NCBI RefSeq assembly: GCF_000380185.1
Contig: NZ_KB904817.1
Location: 1-43,508, forward strand
Reading direction: 5' to 3'
Source: Thiofilum flexile DSM 14609
GTDB taxonomy: Bacteria; Pseudomonadota; Gammaproteobacteria; Thiotrichales; Thiotrichaceae
DNA length: 43,508 nt
The notes beneath the pieces were generated by a model. It saw nothing but the letters and a program-made list of their open reading frames with translations. It was not told the DNA's origin and ran no database searches. Of this stretch, positions 26,199 through 38,200 are shown in pieces. How positions within the stretch are numbered: the first letter of the stretch is position 1; each line of letters starts with the position of its first letter. Position numbers and translations under genes: made by a program.

Positions 26199-27389
26199 AT
26201 GGCAAAAGATAAATTCCAGCGTACAAAGCCGCACGTAAATGTGGGTACAATCGGTCACGTAGACCACGGTAAAACGACCCTAACAGCGGCCTTGACGGTT
26301 GTACAATCGCGTAAATTTGGTGGTGATGCCAAGGCGTATGACCAAATCGACGCAGCCCCGGAAGAAAAAGCACGGGGTATCACCATTTCGACGGCACACG
26401 TAGAATATGAATCATCGGCACGTCACTACGCACACGTAGACTGCCCTGGTCACGCGGATTATGTCAAGAACATGATCACGGGTGCGGCACAAATGGACGG
26501 AGCGATTCTAGTGGTATCCGCCGCTGATGGCCCTATGCCACAAACACGTGAGCACATTCTATTATCACGTCAAGTAGGTGTTCCATACATTGTCGTATTC
26601 ATGAACAAATGTGACATGGTCGACGATGAGGAATTACTTGAACTTGTTGAAATGGAAATTCGTGAACTGTTATCAGACTACGAATTCCCTGGTGATGACA
26701 CCCCCGTGATTAAAGGCTCTGCCTTAAAAGCACTACAAGGGGATGCCAGTGATTTAGGTGAAGGCGCGATTGCTAGCTTAGTAGAAGCCCTAGACACCTA
26801 CATCCCAGAACCTGAGCGTGCAGTAGACGGTGCCTTCTTACTACCGGTAGAAGACGTATTCTCTATCTCTGGTCGTGGTACAGTAGTAACTGGTCGTATT
26901 GAGCGCGGCATTATTAAAGTCGGTGAAGAGGTTGAAATCGTAGGCATTAACCCTACTACTAAGACCACTGTAACGGGCGTTGAAATGTTCCGTAAGTTAC
27001 TTGACCAAGGTCAAGCTGGCGACAACGTAGGTTTATTACTCCGTGGTACCAAACGTGAAGACGTAGAGCGTGGTCAAGTACTGTGCAAGCCCGGTTCTAT
27101 TAAACCACACTCTAAGTTTGAAGCCGAAGTTTACGTATTATCCAAGGAAGAGGGTGGTCGTCATACCCCATTCTTCAAAGGTTATCGTCCACAGTTCTAC
27201 TTCCGTACCACAGACGTCACTGGCGCTTGTGAATTACCAGAAGGCGTAGAGATGGTAATGCCGGGTGATAATGTGAAATTAGTCGTAAGCCTGATCAATC
27301 CGATTGCGATGGAAGAGGGTTTGCGTTTTGCGATTCGTGAGGGTGGTCGTACTGTTGGTGCGGGCGTCGTCGCTAAAATTATTGAGTAA
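26199..27389 (+). CDS. tuf: Elongation factor Tu, first copy
   Basis: Carries aminoacyl-tRNA to the ribosome as a GTPase. 396 residues from ATG 26199; the frame is open to a TTG at 26187 but the family N-terminus ([20 protein letters not shown]) sets the start. G motifs [19 protein letters not shown], and NKCDMVDD are present, with domains II and III complete to VVAKIIE. It lies in the tRNA-Tyr-Gly-Thr transcript. Copy two begins at 42643; the two copies alternate between identical blocks and blocks with synonymous changes. Confidence 0.98.
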   Translation: MAKDKFQRTKPHVNVGTIGHVDHGKTTLTAALTVVQSRKFGGDAKAYDQIDAAPEEKARGITISTAHVEYESSARHYAHVDCPGHADYVKNMITGAAQMDGAILVVSAADGPMPQTREHILLSRQVGVPYIVVFMNKCDMVDDEELLELVEMEIRELLSDYEFPGDDTPVIKGSALKALQGDASDLGEGAIASLVEALDTYIPEPERAVDGAFLLPVEDVFSISGRGTVVTGRIERGIIKVGEEVEIVGINPTTKTTVTGVEMFRKLLDQGQAGDNVGLLLRGTKREDVERGQVLCKPGSIKPHSKFEAEVYVLSKEEGGRHTPFFKGYRPQFYFRTTDVTGACELPEGVEMVMPGDNVKLVVSLINPIAMEEGLRFAIREGGRTVGAGVVAKIIE

Positions 27390-27408
27390 TTCTCTACTCG
27401 CTTAAATT

Positions 27409-27440
27409 AAAGAGAGCGGTTATAATATTGCTCTCTTTCT
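27409..27440 (+). terminator. Hairpin after tuf, possible terminator or attenuator
   Basis: AAAGAGAGC (27409-27417) pairs with GCTCTCTTT (27430-27438) around a 12-base loop, followed by CT. The loop carries TATAAT (27421-27426), which could serve as a -10 box for tRNA-Trp; no good -35 is seen. Confidence 0.5.
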
Positions 27441-27445
27441 AATAC

Positions 27446-27521
27446 AGGTCAATAGCTCAATTGGCAGAGCGGCGGTCTCCAAAACCGCAGGTTGGGGGTT
27501 CGATTCCCTCTTGGCCTGCCA
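27446..27521 (+). tRNA. tRNA-Trp (CCA)
   Basis: 76 bases with encoded terminal CCA and discriminator G. Acceptor AGGTCAA pairs with TTGGCCT. The anticodon loop is CTCCAAA with anticodon CCA. T arm GGTTCGATTCC. It sits between tuf and secE as in E. coli relatives. Confidence 0.97.
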
Positions 27522-27607
27522 TCTTTAAGATGGTTTTGTCTAGTATCTGTTTGTATTCTCAAGGATATTAAACAAAGTCATTTCTGACTGTTCAGGTATT
27601 AAACAGC

Positions 27608-27994
27608 ATGTCAAGCACTACAGAACAACAATCCTCCAGCCTAGACACTATTAAATTAATTGCCTCTTTGGCATTAATTGTAGCTGCAATCGGTGTCTTT
27701 TATTACTTTGCTACTTGGCAAGGTGAGCCTGTATCAATCTTTTTTCGCGTTTTAGCTCTATTAATAATTGCGGGTGCAGGTGTAGCACTAGCCTTTACTA
27801 CAGCTAATGGTAAACGTCTCTTAGGATTCCTTAAGGACTCGCGTTTAGAAGTACGTAAAATGGTATGGCCTACTCGCGCTGAGACTATACAGACTACAAT
27901 GATGGTCATGATAATTGTCTTAATTTTATCCATTTTTTTATGGCTGGTTGATATGCTCCTAGGTTGGGGTATTAAATCGCTAATAGGAAATTAA
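27608..27994 (+). CDS. secE: Preprotein translocase subunit SecE
   Basis: Essential subunit of the SecYEG channel, 128 residues, the three-membrane-segment form of Gammaproteobacteria. Hydrophobic segments are at about 16-35, 43-64 and 93-118. The conserved cytoplasmic hinge is [20 protein letters not shown], just before the last segment. nusG follows two bases after the stop. Confidence 0.95.
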   Translation: MSSTTEQQSSSLDTIKLIASLALIVAAIGVFYYFATWQGEPVSIFFRVLALLIIAGAGVALAFTTANGKRLLGFLKDSRLEVRKMVWPTRAETIQTTMMVMIIVLILSIFLWLVDMLLGWGIKSLIGN

Positions 27995-27996
27995 GT

Positions 27997-28530
27997 ATGT
28001 CCATGCGTTGGTATGTAGTGCAGGCCTATTCTGGTTTTGAATCACAAGTAAAGCGTTCTTTGCAGGAGCGCATTAGTCGTTTAGGGATGGATGACCAATT
28101 TGGTCAAGTGCTGGTACCGACTGAGGAAGTGGTGGAAGTACGCGAGGGACATAAACGTCGTAGTGAACGCAAATTCTTTCCGGGCTATGTGTTAGTCGAA
28201 ATGGAAATGAATGATGAAACGTGGCACATGGTTAAAGAGGTGCCTAAAGTGTTAGGTTTCATCGGCGGTACTAGCGATAAGCCTGCTCCCATTTCTAAGC
28301 GTGAAGTCGATGCCATTCTCAATCGTATTGAAGAAGGGGCTGAAAAGCCGAAACCCAAGGTTATTTTTGATGCGGGTGAGGTTGTTCGCGTGAATGATGG
28401 CCCGTTCAAAGACTTCAATGGTGTCGTGGAAGAAGTTAACTACGAAAAAAGCCGTTTATTAGTGGCAGTACAGATTTTTGGTCGCTCAACGCCTGTTGAG
28501 CTAGAGTTTTATCAAGTCGAAAAAGCTTGA
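27997..28530 (+). CDS. nusG: Transcription termination/antitermination protein NusG
   Basis: Binds RNA polymerase clamp through its NGN domain and Rho or ribosomal S10 through its KOW domain. 177 residues. The N-domain starts [20 protein letters not shown] and contains [12 protein letters not shown]; the C-terminal KOW part is [20 protein letters not shown]. Standard length and no anomaly. Confidence 0.97.
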   Translation: MSMRWYVVQAYSGFESQVKRSLQERISRLGMDDQFGQVLVPTEEVVEVREGHKRRSERKFFPGYVLVEMEMNDETWHMVKEVPKVLGFIGGTSDKPAPISKREVDAILNRIEEGAEKPKPKVIFDAGEVVRVNDGPFKDFNGVVEEVNYEKSRLLVAVQIFGRSTPVELEFYQVEKA

Positions 28531-28541
28531 TTGTTTAATCA

Positions 28542-28568
28542 TGGGGAGCCGTGAGGCGTTATTACCCA
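28542..28568 (+). promoter_or_regulatory. L1-binding translational control site upstream of rplK
   Basis: The 54-base nusG-rplK gap folds as TGGG (28542-28545) with CCCA (28565-28568), an asymmetric internal loop, then GCC (28548-28550) with GGC (28555-28557) closed by the tetraloop GTGA. Two short helices with an asymmetric loop are the form of the L1 target that controls the L11-L1 mRNA. Confidence 0.65.
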
Positions 28569-28584
28569 CATAGGTATTTTTCAT

Positions 28585-29013
28585 ATGGCAAAGAAAGTTA
28601 GTGGCTATATCAAGCTACAAGTTCCTGCTGGTAAAGCAAATCCTAGTCCTCCTGTAGGTCCCGCCCTTGGTCAAAAAGGCGTGAACATTATGGAGTTCTG
28701 TAAAGCATTCAATGCGGCTACCCAAGGTTTAGAAGTAGGCCTACCTATTCCGGTTGTTATTACCGTTTATAGTGATAAAAGCTTTACCTTTATTACCAAA
28801 ACGCCACCTGCCACGATTCTATTAAAGAAAGCAGCAGGGCTTAAATCAGGTAGTAGCCGCCCTAATACCCAAAAAGTAGGTAAGGTAACGCGCGCGCAAT
28901 TAGAAGAAATTGCTAAAGCGAAAGAGCCTGATTTAACAGCAGCTAGCCTCGATGCAGCAGTACGTACTATCGCCGGTAGCGCGCGTAGTATGGGCTTGGA
29001 AGTGGAGATTTAA
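28585..29013 (+). CDS. rplK: 50S ribosomal protein L11
   Basis: Part of the GTPase-associated centre with 23S rRNA, needed for RelA activation. 142 residues, the standard length. The N-domain starts [20 protein letters not shown] with the Pro-rich switch [21 protein letters not shown]; the C-domain ends [10 protein letters not shown]. rplA begins two bases later. Confidence 0.98.
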   Translation: MAKKVSGYIKLQVPAGKANPSPPVGPALGQKGVNIMEFCKAFNAATQGLEVGLPIPVVITVYSDKSFTFITKTPPATILLKKAAGLKSGSSRPNTQKVGKVTRAQLEEIAKAKEPDLTAASLDAAVRTIAGSARSMGLEVEI

Positions 29014-29015
29014 TC

Positions 29016-29711
29016 ATGGCAAAACTTTCAAAGCGTCAACAAGCGATTCGCGCAGTAGTATCACGTGATAAATCTTATGCCTTACCAGAAGCATTAGATT
29101 TATTAAAATCATTACCTCGCGCAAAATTCATTGAAAGTGTGGATATTGCGATTAATTTAGGGGTTGATCCACGTAAATCTGATCAAGTAGTGCGTGGTGC
29201 AACGGTATTACCTAATGGTAATGGTAAATCAGTACGTGTAGCCGTCTTTACCCAAGGTGCTAATGCAGAAGCGGCTCGTGCAGCTGGTGCAGATGTAGTC
29301 GGTTTTGATGATCTTGCGGCTGAAATTAAAGGCGGTCGCATGGATTTCGATGTGGTCATCGCTAGTCCAGATGCTATGCGCGTTGTGGGTCAATTAGGTC
29401 AAATTTTAGGTCCACGTGGCTTAATGCCTAACCCTAAAGTCGGTACTGTGACGCCTGATGTTGCTACTGCAGTAAGAAATGCCAAAGCGGGTCAAGTGCG
29501 TTACCGTACTGATAAAGCTGGTATTATTCACGCTGCTGTGGGTAATGTTGACTTTGATACCACTAAGCTCGTTGAAAATATTAACGCGTTAGTATCTGAC
29601 TTAGTTAAAGCTAAACCGTCTAGTGCTAAAGGTGTTTATCTAAAAGCATTAGCTGTATCCACTACTATGGGTGCAGGTGTGCGTGTAGATAGCTCTAGCT
29701 TAAGCTATTAA
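29016..29711 (+). CDS. rplA: 50S ribosomal protein L1
   Basis: Binds 23S rRNA at the L1 stalk, and its own mRNA leader as repressor. 231 residues. Conserved regions: [35 protein letters not shown], and the C-terminal [20 protein letters not shown]. Standard length. The probable mRNA target precedes rplK. Confidence 0.98.
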   Translation: MAKLSKRQQAIRAVVSRDKSYALPEALDLLKSLPRAKFIESVDIAINLGVDPRKSDQVVRGATVLPNGNGKSVRVAVFTQGANAEAARAAGADVVGFDDLAAEIKGGRMDFDVVIASPDAMRVVGQLGQILGPRGLMPNPKVGTVTPDVATAVRNAKAGQVRYRTDKAGIIHAAVGNVDFDTTKLVENINALVSDLVKAKPSSAKGVYLKALAVSTTMGAGVRVDSSSLSY

Positions 29712-29789
29712 TTAGTTTAAAATTTAAGGCTTTATGCCTTCGTTCACAAGGATGTGAGCTGCCGTGAGGCATTAGATATACACGATGTA

Positions 29790-29880
29790 TGTCGTCAAAG
29801 ACCGCAGGTGTTAAGTAGTTAACTTAATGACATCTCTAGTTAGATGAAGCCTGCGCAGATGGCGTACCCGAGTCAGTATT
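29790..29880 (+). promoter_or_regulatory. Ribosomal protein L10 leader (rplJL autoregulation)
   Basis: The 258-base rplA-rplJ gap holds a branched RNA: CGCAGG (29803-29808) pairs with CCTGCG (29850-29855), enclosing TTAAGT/ACTTAA (29811-29816 with 29822-29827) and CATCT/AGATG (29831-29835 with 29842-29846). GACCGCAGG followed by CCTGCGCAGATGG is the pattern of the proteobacterial L10 leader, where L10-(L7/L12)4 binds and represses translation. Another small hairpin, AAGGC-TTTAT-GCCTT, lies near 29726-29740. Confidence 0.82.
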
Positions 29881-29969
29881 GGTTTGGGGCGCTGTTTCCT
29901 TCAAAGGTAATGGTTAATTACATTTGATTGATTAACGGTGGTTTTTCCGCCGAACCAGGAGTAGATAAC

Positions 29970-30506
29970 GTGGCATTAACACTGGAAGAGAAAAAACAAG
30001 TTGTCTCTGAAGTGGCCGCAGTCGCTGCGAGTGCTCATTCTGCGGTTGCTGCTGAAAACCGTGGTCTGAATGCTGAGCAATTGACCTCACTACGTAAAAA
30101 AGCACGCTCTTCAGGTGTGTATTTACGCGTAGTGAAAAATAACTTAGTACGTATTGCTGTAAAAGACACTAGCTTTGAATCTTTAGGTGAAAATTTGACA
30201 GGCCCTATGGTACTGGCATTTTCTCAAGAAGATCCGGGCTCAGCTGCACGTTTATTACGTGAGTTTTTAAAAGCAGATAAAGCTAATGCAGATAAGTTAG
30301 AAGTAAAGTTTGTAGCTATTGATGGCAAAACTTTACCGGGATCTGAATTAGAACGTTTAGCTAAGTTACCAACCCGTGAGCAAGCCTTGTCTACCTTGGC
30401 GGCTGTATTGCGTGCTCCGTTGGATAAATTTGCTCGTACACTTGCTGCATTGCGTGACCAGAAAGACGGCGGTGCTCCAGCACCGACTGAAGCTGACGCA
30501 GCTTGA
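29970..30506 (+). CDS. rplJ: 50S ribosomal protein L10
   Basis: Base of the L7/L12 stalk, and autogenous repressor of rplJL. I choose the GTG at 29970 because AGGAG lies eight bases before it and the product then starts MALTLEEKKQVVSEVAAVA as in the family; the frame runs open to 29928. 178 residues. The C-terminal helix that docks L12 dimers ends in an Ala/Asp-rich tail (GGAPAPTEADAA). Confidence 0.95.
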   Translation: MALTLEEKKQVVSEVAAVAASAHSAVAAENRGLNAEQLTSLRKKARSSGVYLRVVKNNLVRIAVKDTSFESLGENLTGPMVLAFSQEDPGSAARLLREFLKADKANADKLEVKFVAIDGKTLPGSELERLAKLPTREQALSTLAAVLRAPLDKFARTLAALRDQKDGGAPAPTEADAA

Positions 30507-30551
30507 TTTTAAGATACTCATACTGATTTAGGTTTTTTGGAGATAAATAAC

Positions 30552-30932
30552 ATGGCGATGGCGATTTCTCAAGCCGATTTGTTGGAAGCATTTGCCAACA
30601 TGACTGTAACTGAAGTTGTAGAATTAATTGCTGCAATTGAAGAAAAATTTGGTGTAACTGCTGCTGTTCAAACAGTAGCTGTATCAGGTGTTGGTGATAC
30701 CGCTGCTCCTGTTGAAGAGCAAACTGAATTTAACGTTGTTATGACCAGCTTCGGTGATAACAAAATCGGCGTTATTAAAGTAGTACGTGAATTAACTGGC
30801 TTAGGCTTAAAAGAAGCCAAAGCAATGGTAGAGGGTGTACCTTCTACTGTTAAAGAAGCCGCTCCTAAAGCTGAAGCTGAAGACATTAAGAAGAAGCTTG
30901 AAGAAGCAGGCGCTAAAGTTGAAGTTAAGTAA
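30552..30932 (+). CDS. rplL: 50S ribosomal protein L7/L12
   Basis: Stalk protein that recruits translation factors. 126 residues from ATG 30552, with GGAG about nine bases before. The N-terminal dimerisation helix region ([20 protein letters not shown]), the Ala-rich hinge and the C-domain with [20 protein letters not shown] are all present. Ala- and Glu-rich as usual. Confidence 0.97.
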   Translation: MAMAISQADLLEAFANMTVTEVVELIAAIEEKFGVTAAVQTVAVSGVGDTAAPVEEQTEFNVVMTSFGDNKIGVIKVVRELTGLGLKEAKAMVEGVPSTVKEAAPKAEAEDIKKKLEEAGAKVEVK

Positions 30933-30987
30933 GTTCTGTGCGTAGGTGTGCCTTTGATTAGTCATTAAACCTACCCCCAACTGAAGA

Positions 30988-31019
30988 GGCTGACAGTGCA
31001 TTTGTGCTGTCGGCCTTTT
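30988..31019 (+). terminator. rplL-rpoB attenuator hairpin
   Basis: GGCTGACAGTGC (30988-30999) pairs with GTGCTGTCGGCC (31004-31015) around ATTT, with three wobble pairs, followed by TTTT. It corresponds in place to the partial terminator that lowers rpoBC expression relative to rplL in E. coli. Confidence 0.8.
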
Positions 31020-31108
31020 GCCGCTTATACAGTAGGCAATAAATAATGATGTTACATGAATGACCATTGGGGTCATTGATAAAGTCTGATTCCAAGTGAG
31101 GAAACACG

Positions 31109-34100
31109 ATGGGACTGAGTTATACTGAGAAAAAACGAATCCGTAAAGATTTTGGTAAACGTGAGCAAGTGCTAGAGGTACCTGAGCTTTTAGCGATTCA
31201 GTTAGAATCATACGACAGCTTTTTACAGCTTGACAAACCAGTCGACAAGCGGTCGCAACAAGGTTTACATGCGGCATTCTCATCTGTGTTCCCGATTATA
31301 AGCTATAACGGTTATGTCTCCCTTGAGTATGTCGATTATCGTTTAGCTGAGCCTGTATTTGATGTGCAAGAATGCCAATTACGTGGTTTAACCTATGCGG
31401 CCTCATTGCGTGTTAAATTGCGCTTAGTCATCAATGACAAAGATGCACCGGCTGGAGCAAAAGTCGTTAAGGCTATTAAAGAGCAAGATGTTTATCTAGG
31501 TGAACTGCCTTTAATGACGGATAAAGGTACCTTTATTATTAATGGTACTGAGCGCGTGATTGTGTCCCAATTACATCGCTCACCTGGGGTATTTTTTGAG
31601 CACGATAAAGGTAAGTCGAATACGGCAGGTAAGTTACTGCATAGTGCCCGTGTTATTCCTTATCGTGGTTCGTGGTTGGATTTTGAATTAGATCCAAAAG
31701 ATTCTATTTTCGTGCGTATTGACCGTCGCCGGAAATTGCCTGCTACTATCTTATTACGTGCTATAGGCATGGATAATGAGCAGATTTTAGATTATTACTT
31801 TGATACCACCCAAGTGCATTTAGGTTTGGATAAGGTCGCGATTGATCTAGTACCGGATCGTCTACGGGGTGAGTTGGCGTCTTTTGATATTAAGATTAAT
31901 AACGAAGTGCTAGTTGAGGCGGGTCGACGCATTACGGCTAAGCACATTCGGAAATTAGATGAGGCTAAGCTTGATAAGCTAGAAGTACCTACTGATTATA
32001 TTGTGGGTAAAGTGATCGCTCATAATGTGGTGGATACTTTTACGGGTGAGTTATTAGCGCAGGCTAATACCGAAATAACCAATGATCTATTAGAAAAGTT
32101 CCGCGACAATCGTATTGAAGATTTCCGTATTTTGTTTACGAATGAATTAGACCGTGGTGCTTTTATCTCCAATACGCTCCGTATTGACCCTACTCATTCG
32201 CCTTTAGAGGCGCAGGTAGAGATCTATCGCATGATGCGCCCCGGTGAGCCACCAACCAAAGAGTCGGCTGAAAACCTATTTAACAATTTGTTCTTCACCG
32301 AAGAGCGTTATGACTTATCTGCCGTAGGGCGTATGAAGTTTAACCGCCGCTTAGGACGTGAAGAGTCAACAGGTAGTGGCATCCTAAATCAAGAAGATAT
32401 CTTAGCCGTACTGAAAAAGCTGATTGATATCTGTGATGGTCGCGATGATGTGGATGATATTGACCATTTAGGTAATCGCCGCATTCGTAGCGTGGGTGAA
32501 ATGGCTGAAAATGCTTTCCGTATCGGTTTAGTCCGGGTTGAGCGTGCGGTTAAAGAACGTCTGACTATGGCAGAAAGCGAAGGCTTAATGCCACAAGAGT
32601 TAGTGAACTCTAAGCCCGTATCGGCAGCGATTAAGGAGTTCTTTGGTTCAAGCCAGCTCTCTCAGTTCATGGATCAAAATAATCCATTATCTGAGGTGAC
32701 TCATAAGCGTCGTATTTCTGCGTTAGGCCCTGGTGGTTTGACCCGTGAACGTGCGGGCTTTGAGGTACGTGACGTACATCCTACCCACTATGGTCGTGTG
32801 TGCCCAATTGAGACGCCTGAGGGACCTAATATCGGTCTGATTAACTCTCTATCCGTGTATGCGCGTACCAATGAATATGGCTTCTTAGAAACACCGTATC
32901 GTCGTATTGTGGATGGTAAAGTGACTTCTGATGTGGATTATTTATCTGCAATTGAAGAATCACAGTACGTTATTGCACAGGCCAATGCTGAGCTAAATAA
33001 AGATGGTTCATTTGCCAGTGAATTCGTAACCTGCCGTTATAAAAATGAATTCACGCTCATGACGGCTGACCGTGTGCAGTACATGGACGTCTCGCCTAAG
33101 CAAATTGTATCGGTCGCAGCTTCCTTGATTCCGTTCTTAGAGCACGATGACGCGAACCGTGCCTTGATGGGTTCTAACATGCAACGTCAAGCTGTACCTT
33201 GCTTACGGGCGGATAAGCCTTTAGTAGGGACAGGTATGGAGCGTGCGGTTGCGGTTGACTCAGGGTCTACGGTATCTGCTAAACGTGGTGGGGTGATTGA
33301 TTCTGTGGATGCGAGCCGTGTGGTGGTGCGTGTTCATGATCATGAGGCCGACGAGAAGGGTGGGGTTGATATTTATAACCTGATTAAATATACCCGCTCT
33401 AACCAAAATACCAGTATTAACCAACGCCCTATTGTGAAGGTAGGCGATGTAGTTGAACGTGGTGACGTATTAGCAGATGGTTCTTCTACTGACCTAGGTG
33501 AATTGGCTTTAGGACAAAATATGTTTATCGCCTTTATGCCTTGGAATGGTTATAACTTCGAGGACTCGATTCTTTTATCGGAGCGTGTGGTCGAAGAAGA
33601 TCGTTATACCTCGATTCATATTGAAGAACTGATTTGCTTGGCACGCGATACTAAACTAGGGCCTGAGGAAATTACCGCTGATATTCCTAATGTGAGTGAA
33701 AGCTTACTCTCTAAATTAGACGAGTGCGGCATTATTCATGTGGGAGCTGAGGTAAAACCGAACGATATTCTAGTCGGTAAAGTGACCCCTAAAGGTGAAA
33801 GCCAATTAACGCCAGAAGAGAAGTTATTGCGTGCGATCTTCGGTGAAAAGGCTTCTGACGTTAAAGATAGCTCTTTACGTGTGCCTACCGGTATGACCGG
33901 AACCGTTATTGATGTGCGGGTCTTTACTCGTGATGGCGTTGAGCGTGATGCGCGTGCGTTAGCGATTCAAGAAGAGTCGTTAAAACAAGTTCGTAAAGAC
34001 TTACTCGATGAGTTACGTATTTACGAAACGGACGTTTATGAGCGGGTAGGACGTTTAGTACTCAATCAAGTCGCAGACGGTGGCCCGAATCGGTTACGTG

Positions 34101-35188
34101 CTGGTGATACGATTACTTTAGATTACCTAGAAGGTTTGGCGCGTAAAGATTGGTTCTCAATTCGTCTAGCCGATGAGTTATTGAATGCTCAATTAGAAGT
34201 ACTCAATAACCAACTGATGGATAAAAAGAAATCTTACGAAACACGCCTACAAAAGCAACGTGAAAAGCTCACAGCCGGTGATGATTTACCCGCAGGCGTC
34301 ATGAAAATGGTCAAGGTGTATATTGCGGTTAAACGTCGTATGCAACCCGGTGACAAAATGGCGGGACGCCACGGTAATAAAGGGGTTGTGTCTAAGATTG
34401 TTCCCGTCGAGGATATGCCTTACCTAGAAAACGGTCAAACCGTTGATATCGTATTGAATCCTCTCGGTGTACCTTCACGGATGAACGTCGGTCAGGTACT
34501 AGAAACCCATCTAGGTTGGGCGGCTAAAGGCTTGGGTGCGAAAATTGCCCGCATGATTGATACCAAAGCGCGTATTGATGAAATGCGTCAATTTATTACC
34601 GAGGTCTATTCCACCGGTGGTAATCCCCGTCAAGGCGATATCTCTGATTTGAGTGATGCCGAAGTCATTGAACTGGCTACTAATTTGCGTGGTGGAGTCC
34701 CCATGGCAACGCCCGTATTTGATGGTGCTCATGAGGCTGAAATTAAGGAAATGTTGAGCCTGGCGGAACTACCTGATAGCGGTCAAACCACTTTATATGA
34801 TGGTCGGACTGGGGATTCGTTCGAGCGTAAAGTCACCGTAGGCTATATGCACATGCTAAAACTCAACCATTTGGTTGATGACAAAATGCATGGTCGCTCT
34901 ACCGGGCCTTATAGCTTGGTCACGCAACAGCCTCTAGGTGGTAAAGCCCAATTCGGTGGTCAACGTTTCGGTGAGATGGAGGTCTGGGCACTGGAAGCTT
35001 ATGGTGCGGCCTATACGCTACAAGAAATGTTGACCGTAAAATCAGATGACGTGAATGGTCGTAACAAGATGTATAAAAACATCGTGGATGGTGATCACTC
35101 TATGGTCGCGGGTATGCCAGAGTCGTTTAACGTATTGATGAAAGAAATTCGTTCCTTAGGCTTAAATATCGAACTTGAAACCGATTAA
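31109..35188 (+). CDS. rpoB: RNA polymerase beta subunit
   Basis: Catalytic core subunit of RNA polymerase, 1359 residues against 1342 in E. coli. The rifampicin region [20 protein letters not shown] followed by [10 protein letters not shown] has the wild-type residues at the usual resistance positions (Asp, His and Ser of the 516/526/531 set). Other landmarks: [28 protein letters not shown], and the C-terminal switch region SYNVLM-like stretch [24 protein letters not shown] precedes the ATG. No intein or large insertion is apparent. Confidence 0.98.
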   Translation: MGLSYTEKKRIRKDFGKREQVLEVPELLAIQLESYDSFLQLDKPVDKRSQQGLHAAFSSVFPIISYNGYVSLEYVDYRLAEPVFDVQECQLRGLTYAASLRVKLRLVINDKDAPAGAKVVKAIKEQDVYLGELPLMTDKGTFIINGTERVIVSQLHRSPGVFFEHDKGKSNTAGKLLHSARVIPYRGSWLDFELDPKDSIFVRIDRRRKLPATILLRAIGMDNEQILDYYFDTTQVHLGLDKVAIDLVPDRLRGELASFDIKINNEVLVEAGRRITAKHIRKLDEAKLDKLEVPTDYIVGKVIAHNVVDTFTGELLAQANTEITNDLLEKFRDNRIEDFRILFTNELDRGAFISNTLRIDPTHSPLEAQVEIYRMMRPGEPPTKESAENLFNNLFFTEERYDLSAVGRMKFNRRLGREESTGSGILNQEDILAVLKKLIDICDGRDDVDDIDHLGNRRIRSVGEMAENAFRIGLVRVERAVKERLTMAESEGLMPQELVNSKPVSAAIKEFFGSSQLSQFMDQNNPLSEVTHKRRISALGPGGLTRERAGFEVRDVHPTHYGRVCPIETPEGPNIGLINSLSVYARTNEYGFLETPYRRIVDGKVTSDVDYLSAIEESQYVIAQANAELNKDGSFASEFVTCRYKNEFTLMTADRVQYMDVSPKQIVSVAASLIPFLEHDDANRALMGSNMQRQAVPCLRADKPLVGTGMERAVAVDSGSTVSAKRGGVIDSVDASRVVVRVHDHEADEKGGVDIYNLIKYTRSNQNTSINQRPIVKVGDVVERGDVLADGSSTDLGELALGQNMFIAFMPWNGYNFEDSILLSERVVEEDRYTSIHIEELICLARDTKLGPEEITADIPNVSESLLSKLDECGIIHVGAEVKPNDILVGKVTPKGESQLTPEEKLLRAIFGEKASDVKDSSLRVPTGMTGTVIDVRVFTRDGVERDARALAIQEESLKQVRKDLLDELRIYETDVYERVGRLVLNQVADGGPNRLRAGDTITLDYLEGLARKDWFSIRLADELLNAQLEVLNNQLMDKKKSYETRLQKQREKLTAGDDLPAGVMKMVKVYIAVKRRMQPGDKMAGRHGNKGVVSKIVPVEDMPYLENGQTVDIVLNPLGVPSRMNVGQVLETHLGWAAKGLGAKIARMIDTKARIDEMRQFITEVYSTGGNPRQGDISDLSDAEVIELATNLRGGVPMATPVFDGAHEAEIKEMLSLAELPDSGQTTLYDGRTGDSFERKVTVGYMHMLKLNHLVDDKMHGRSTGPYSLVTQQPLGGKAQFGGQRFGEMEVWALEAYGAAYTLQEMLTVKSDDVNGRNKMYKNIVDGDHSMVAGMPESFNVLMKEIRSLGLNIELETD

Positions 35189-35200
35189 TACAAAAGCAGC

Positions 35201-35238
35201 AACCGAGTACTTTGTGAAAGTGCTCGGTTTACCCTTTT
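35201..35238 (+). other. Strong hairpin between rpoB and rpoC
   Basis: AACCGAGTACTTT (35201-35213) pairs with AAAGTGCTCGGTT (35217-35229), 13 pairs with one wobble and a GTG loop, followed by TACCCTTTT. The form is close to an intrinsic terminator. It may be a partial terminator or an RNase processing site, since rpoC needs readthrough from upstream. Confidence 0.6.
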
Positions 35239-35261
35239 GACTGAATGCAGCGGGCAAAGTG

Positions 35262-38200
35262 ATGAAAGATTTATTAAGTATTTACAAGAAAGAGCAAGAG
35301 ATTCAGGAGTTTGATGCGATCCGCATTAGTTTGGCCTCTCCTGAAACGATTCGTACTTGGTCTTTTGGTGAAGTGAAAAAGCCAGAAACTATTAACTATC
35401 GTACCTTTAAGCCTGAGCGCGACGGTTTATTCTGTGCCAAGATTTTTGGCCCAGTAAAAGATTTTGAGTGCTTATGTGGCAAGTACAAGCGTTTAAAACA
35501 TCGCGGTGTTATCTGTGAAAAATGCGGGGTTGAGGTTACTCAAACTAAAGTACGCCGTGAGCGTATGGGGCATATCGACCTGGCCAGCCCAGTAGCGCAT
35601 ATTTGGTTTTTAAAATCACTCCCTTCCCGTATCGGTCTGATGCTGGATATGACTCTGCGTGATATTGAGCGTATTCTGTATTTTGAAACCTTCGTTATTA
35701 CCGATGCAGGTATGACTCATTTAGAAGTAGGACAACTACTGTCTGATGAAGCCTATTTGGAGGCTGTAGAAGAGTTTGGCGACGAATTTACGGCAAAAAT
35801 GGGTGCGGAGGCGATTAAGGAATTATTGAGCAGTATTGATCTGAAACATGAGATCAATAAGATGCGTGAAGAGATTGCTGAAACTAACTCTGAGACCAAG
35901 CTCAAGCGTTTAACTAAGCGCCTAAAGGTCATGGAGTCCTTCTTACAATCTGGTAACGAGCCTTCATGGATGATCATGGATGCCTTACCTGTATTGCCGC
36001 CTGATTTGCGTCCATTAGTACCGTTGGACGGTGGTCGTTTTGCAACCTCGGATTTGAACGATCTATACCGTCGTGTGATTAACCGTAATAACCGATTGAA
36101 GCGTTTATTAGAGTTAAATGCGCCGGACATTATCGTGCGCAATGAAAAGCGTATGCTGCAAGAAGCGGTCGATGCTTTATTAGATAATGGTCGCCGTGGT
36201 CGTGCTATCACGGGTTCTAATAAACGTCCTTTGAAATCCTTATCCGATATGATTAAGGGTAAACAAGGTCGTTTCCGTCAGAACTTATTAGGTAAGCGGG
36301 TTGACTACTCCGGACGTTCGGTCATTGTAGTAGGCCCTACTTTACGCCTACATCAGTGCGGTTTGCCTAAGAAAATGGCGCTGGAGCTATTCAAGCCTTT
36401 CATTTTTGGTCGCTTACAACGTCAAGGTTTAGCAACCACGATTAAAGCGGCTAAAAAGCTGGTAGAGCGTGAAACGCCTGAGGTTTGGGATATTCTCGCG
36501 GATGTTATCCGTGAACATCCAGTGATGTTAAACCGTGCGCCTACGCTACACCGTTTAGGTATTCAAGCGTTTGAGCCGGTATTGATCGAAGGTAAAGCGA
36601 TTCAATTACATCCTTTGGTTTGTGCGGCGTTCAATGCGGACTTCGACGGTGACCAAATGGCGGTACACGTACCTCTGTCTCTAGAGGCTCAGCTAGAAGC
36701 TCGTGCGCTGATGATGTCAACCAATAATGTGTTATCGCCTGCGAATGGTGATCCGATTATTGTGCCATCACAAGACATCGTTTTGGGTCTGTATTACATG
36801 ACTCGTGAAGCGGTTGCCGCGAAAGGCGAGGGCATGGTATTTGCCGACCCTAAAGAAGCACAACGCGCCTATGAGTCTGGGTTTGTGTCTTTACATGCTA
36901 AGGTGAAAGTACGCATTACTGACAGCATTAAAGAAGACGGACAGCTCATTAAACGCACACGTTTAATGGATACCACGGTAGGGCGCTCTATCTTAACCAG
37001 CATTATGCCGGAAGGTTTGCCTTTTGAGCTGTTCAATACCACGCTGAAAAAGAAAGCCATTTCTAAGCTCATTAATGAGTCTTATCGCCGTGTGGGGATG
37101 AAAGAGGCAGTCGTATTTGCTGACCAACTCATGTATACCGGTTATCGTTATGCGACGCGCTCAGGGGTCTCATTCTGCTCGGATGATATGATCATTCCTG
37201 AAAAGAAAGTAGAACTACTCTCTGAAGCAGAAGATGCGGTTAAAGAAATTGAGATGCAATTCGCCAGCGGTCTCGTGACGCAAGGCGAACGCTATAACAA
37301 GGTCGTTGATATCTGGGCCAGTACCAATGAGAAAGTCGCGAAAGCGATGATGGAAAAGATTGGTAAAGAAACCGTTATTAATACCGAAGGTAAAGAAGTT
37401 AACCAAGAGTCGTTTAACTCCATTTACATGATGGCGGACTCAGGAGCGCGGGGTTCTGCCGCTCAGATTCGTCAGTTAGCCGGGATGCGGGGTTTGATGG
37501 CAAAGCCGGATGGCTCGATCATTGAGACACCGATTACCTCTAACTTCCGTGAAGGGTTAAACGTTCTTCAGTACTTCATCTCGACTCACGGTGCGCGTAA
37601 AGGTCTAGCTGATACGGCATTGAAAACGGCAAACTCTGGTTATCTAACCCGCCGTCTAGTAGACGTTGCTCAAGACATGGTCGTCGTTATTGATGACTGT
37701 ACAACTGAGCAAGGCATTCGTATGCGCCCCATTATTGAGGGTGGGGATGTTATTGAAGCCCTCGCTGAGCGTGTATTAGGTCGTGTGGTGGCTCAGGATG
37801 TCATTCGTGGTGATGAGATTTTAGTGCCAGCCGGTACTTTGCTAGATGAAGCTTGGGTTAAAAAGATTGATGCTTTAGGTGTCGATGAGGTTGTGGTACG
37901 TTCGGCGATTACGTGTGAGGCACGTTATGGTGTGTGCCGTAGATGCTATGGACGTGATTTATCCCGTGGTCACTTTGTCAATAAAGGTGAGTCAGTAGGG
38001 GTAGTCGCGGCGCAATCTATCGGTGAACCCGGTACTCAGCTCACCATGCGTACCTTCCATATCGGGGGTGCGGCGAATCGGTCCGCTGCTGAGAACAATA
38101 TCTCCATTAAGTCCTCTGGTAAAATTCACTTAGTTAATATGAAAACGGTAGTGAATAAACAGGGTAATTTAGTGGCGGTATCGCGCTCTGGTGAATTAGG

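Noticed and set aside
30807-31283. 158-residue minus-strand ORF across the rplL-rpoB gap
   Set aside because: It is antisense to rplL, the attenuator and the start of rpoB, and has no recognisable domain or ribosome binding site.
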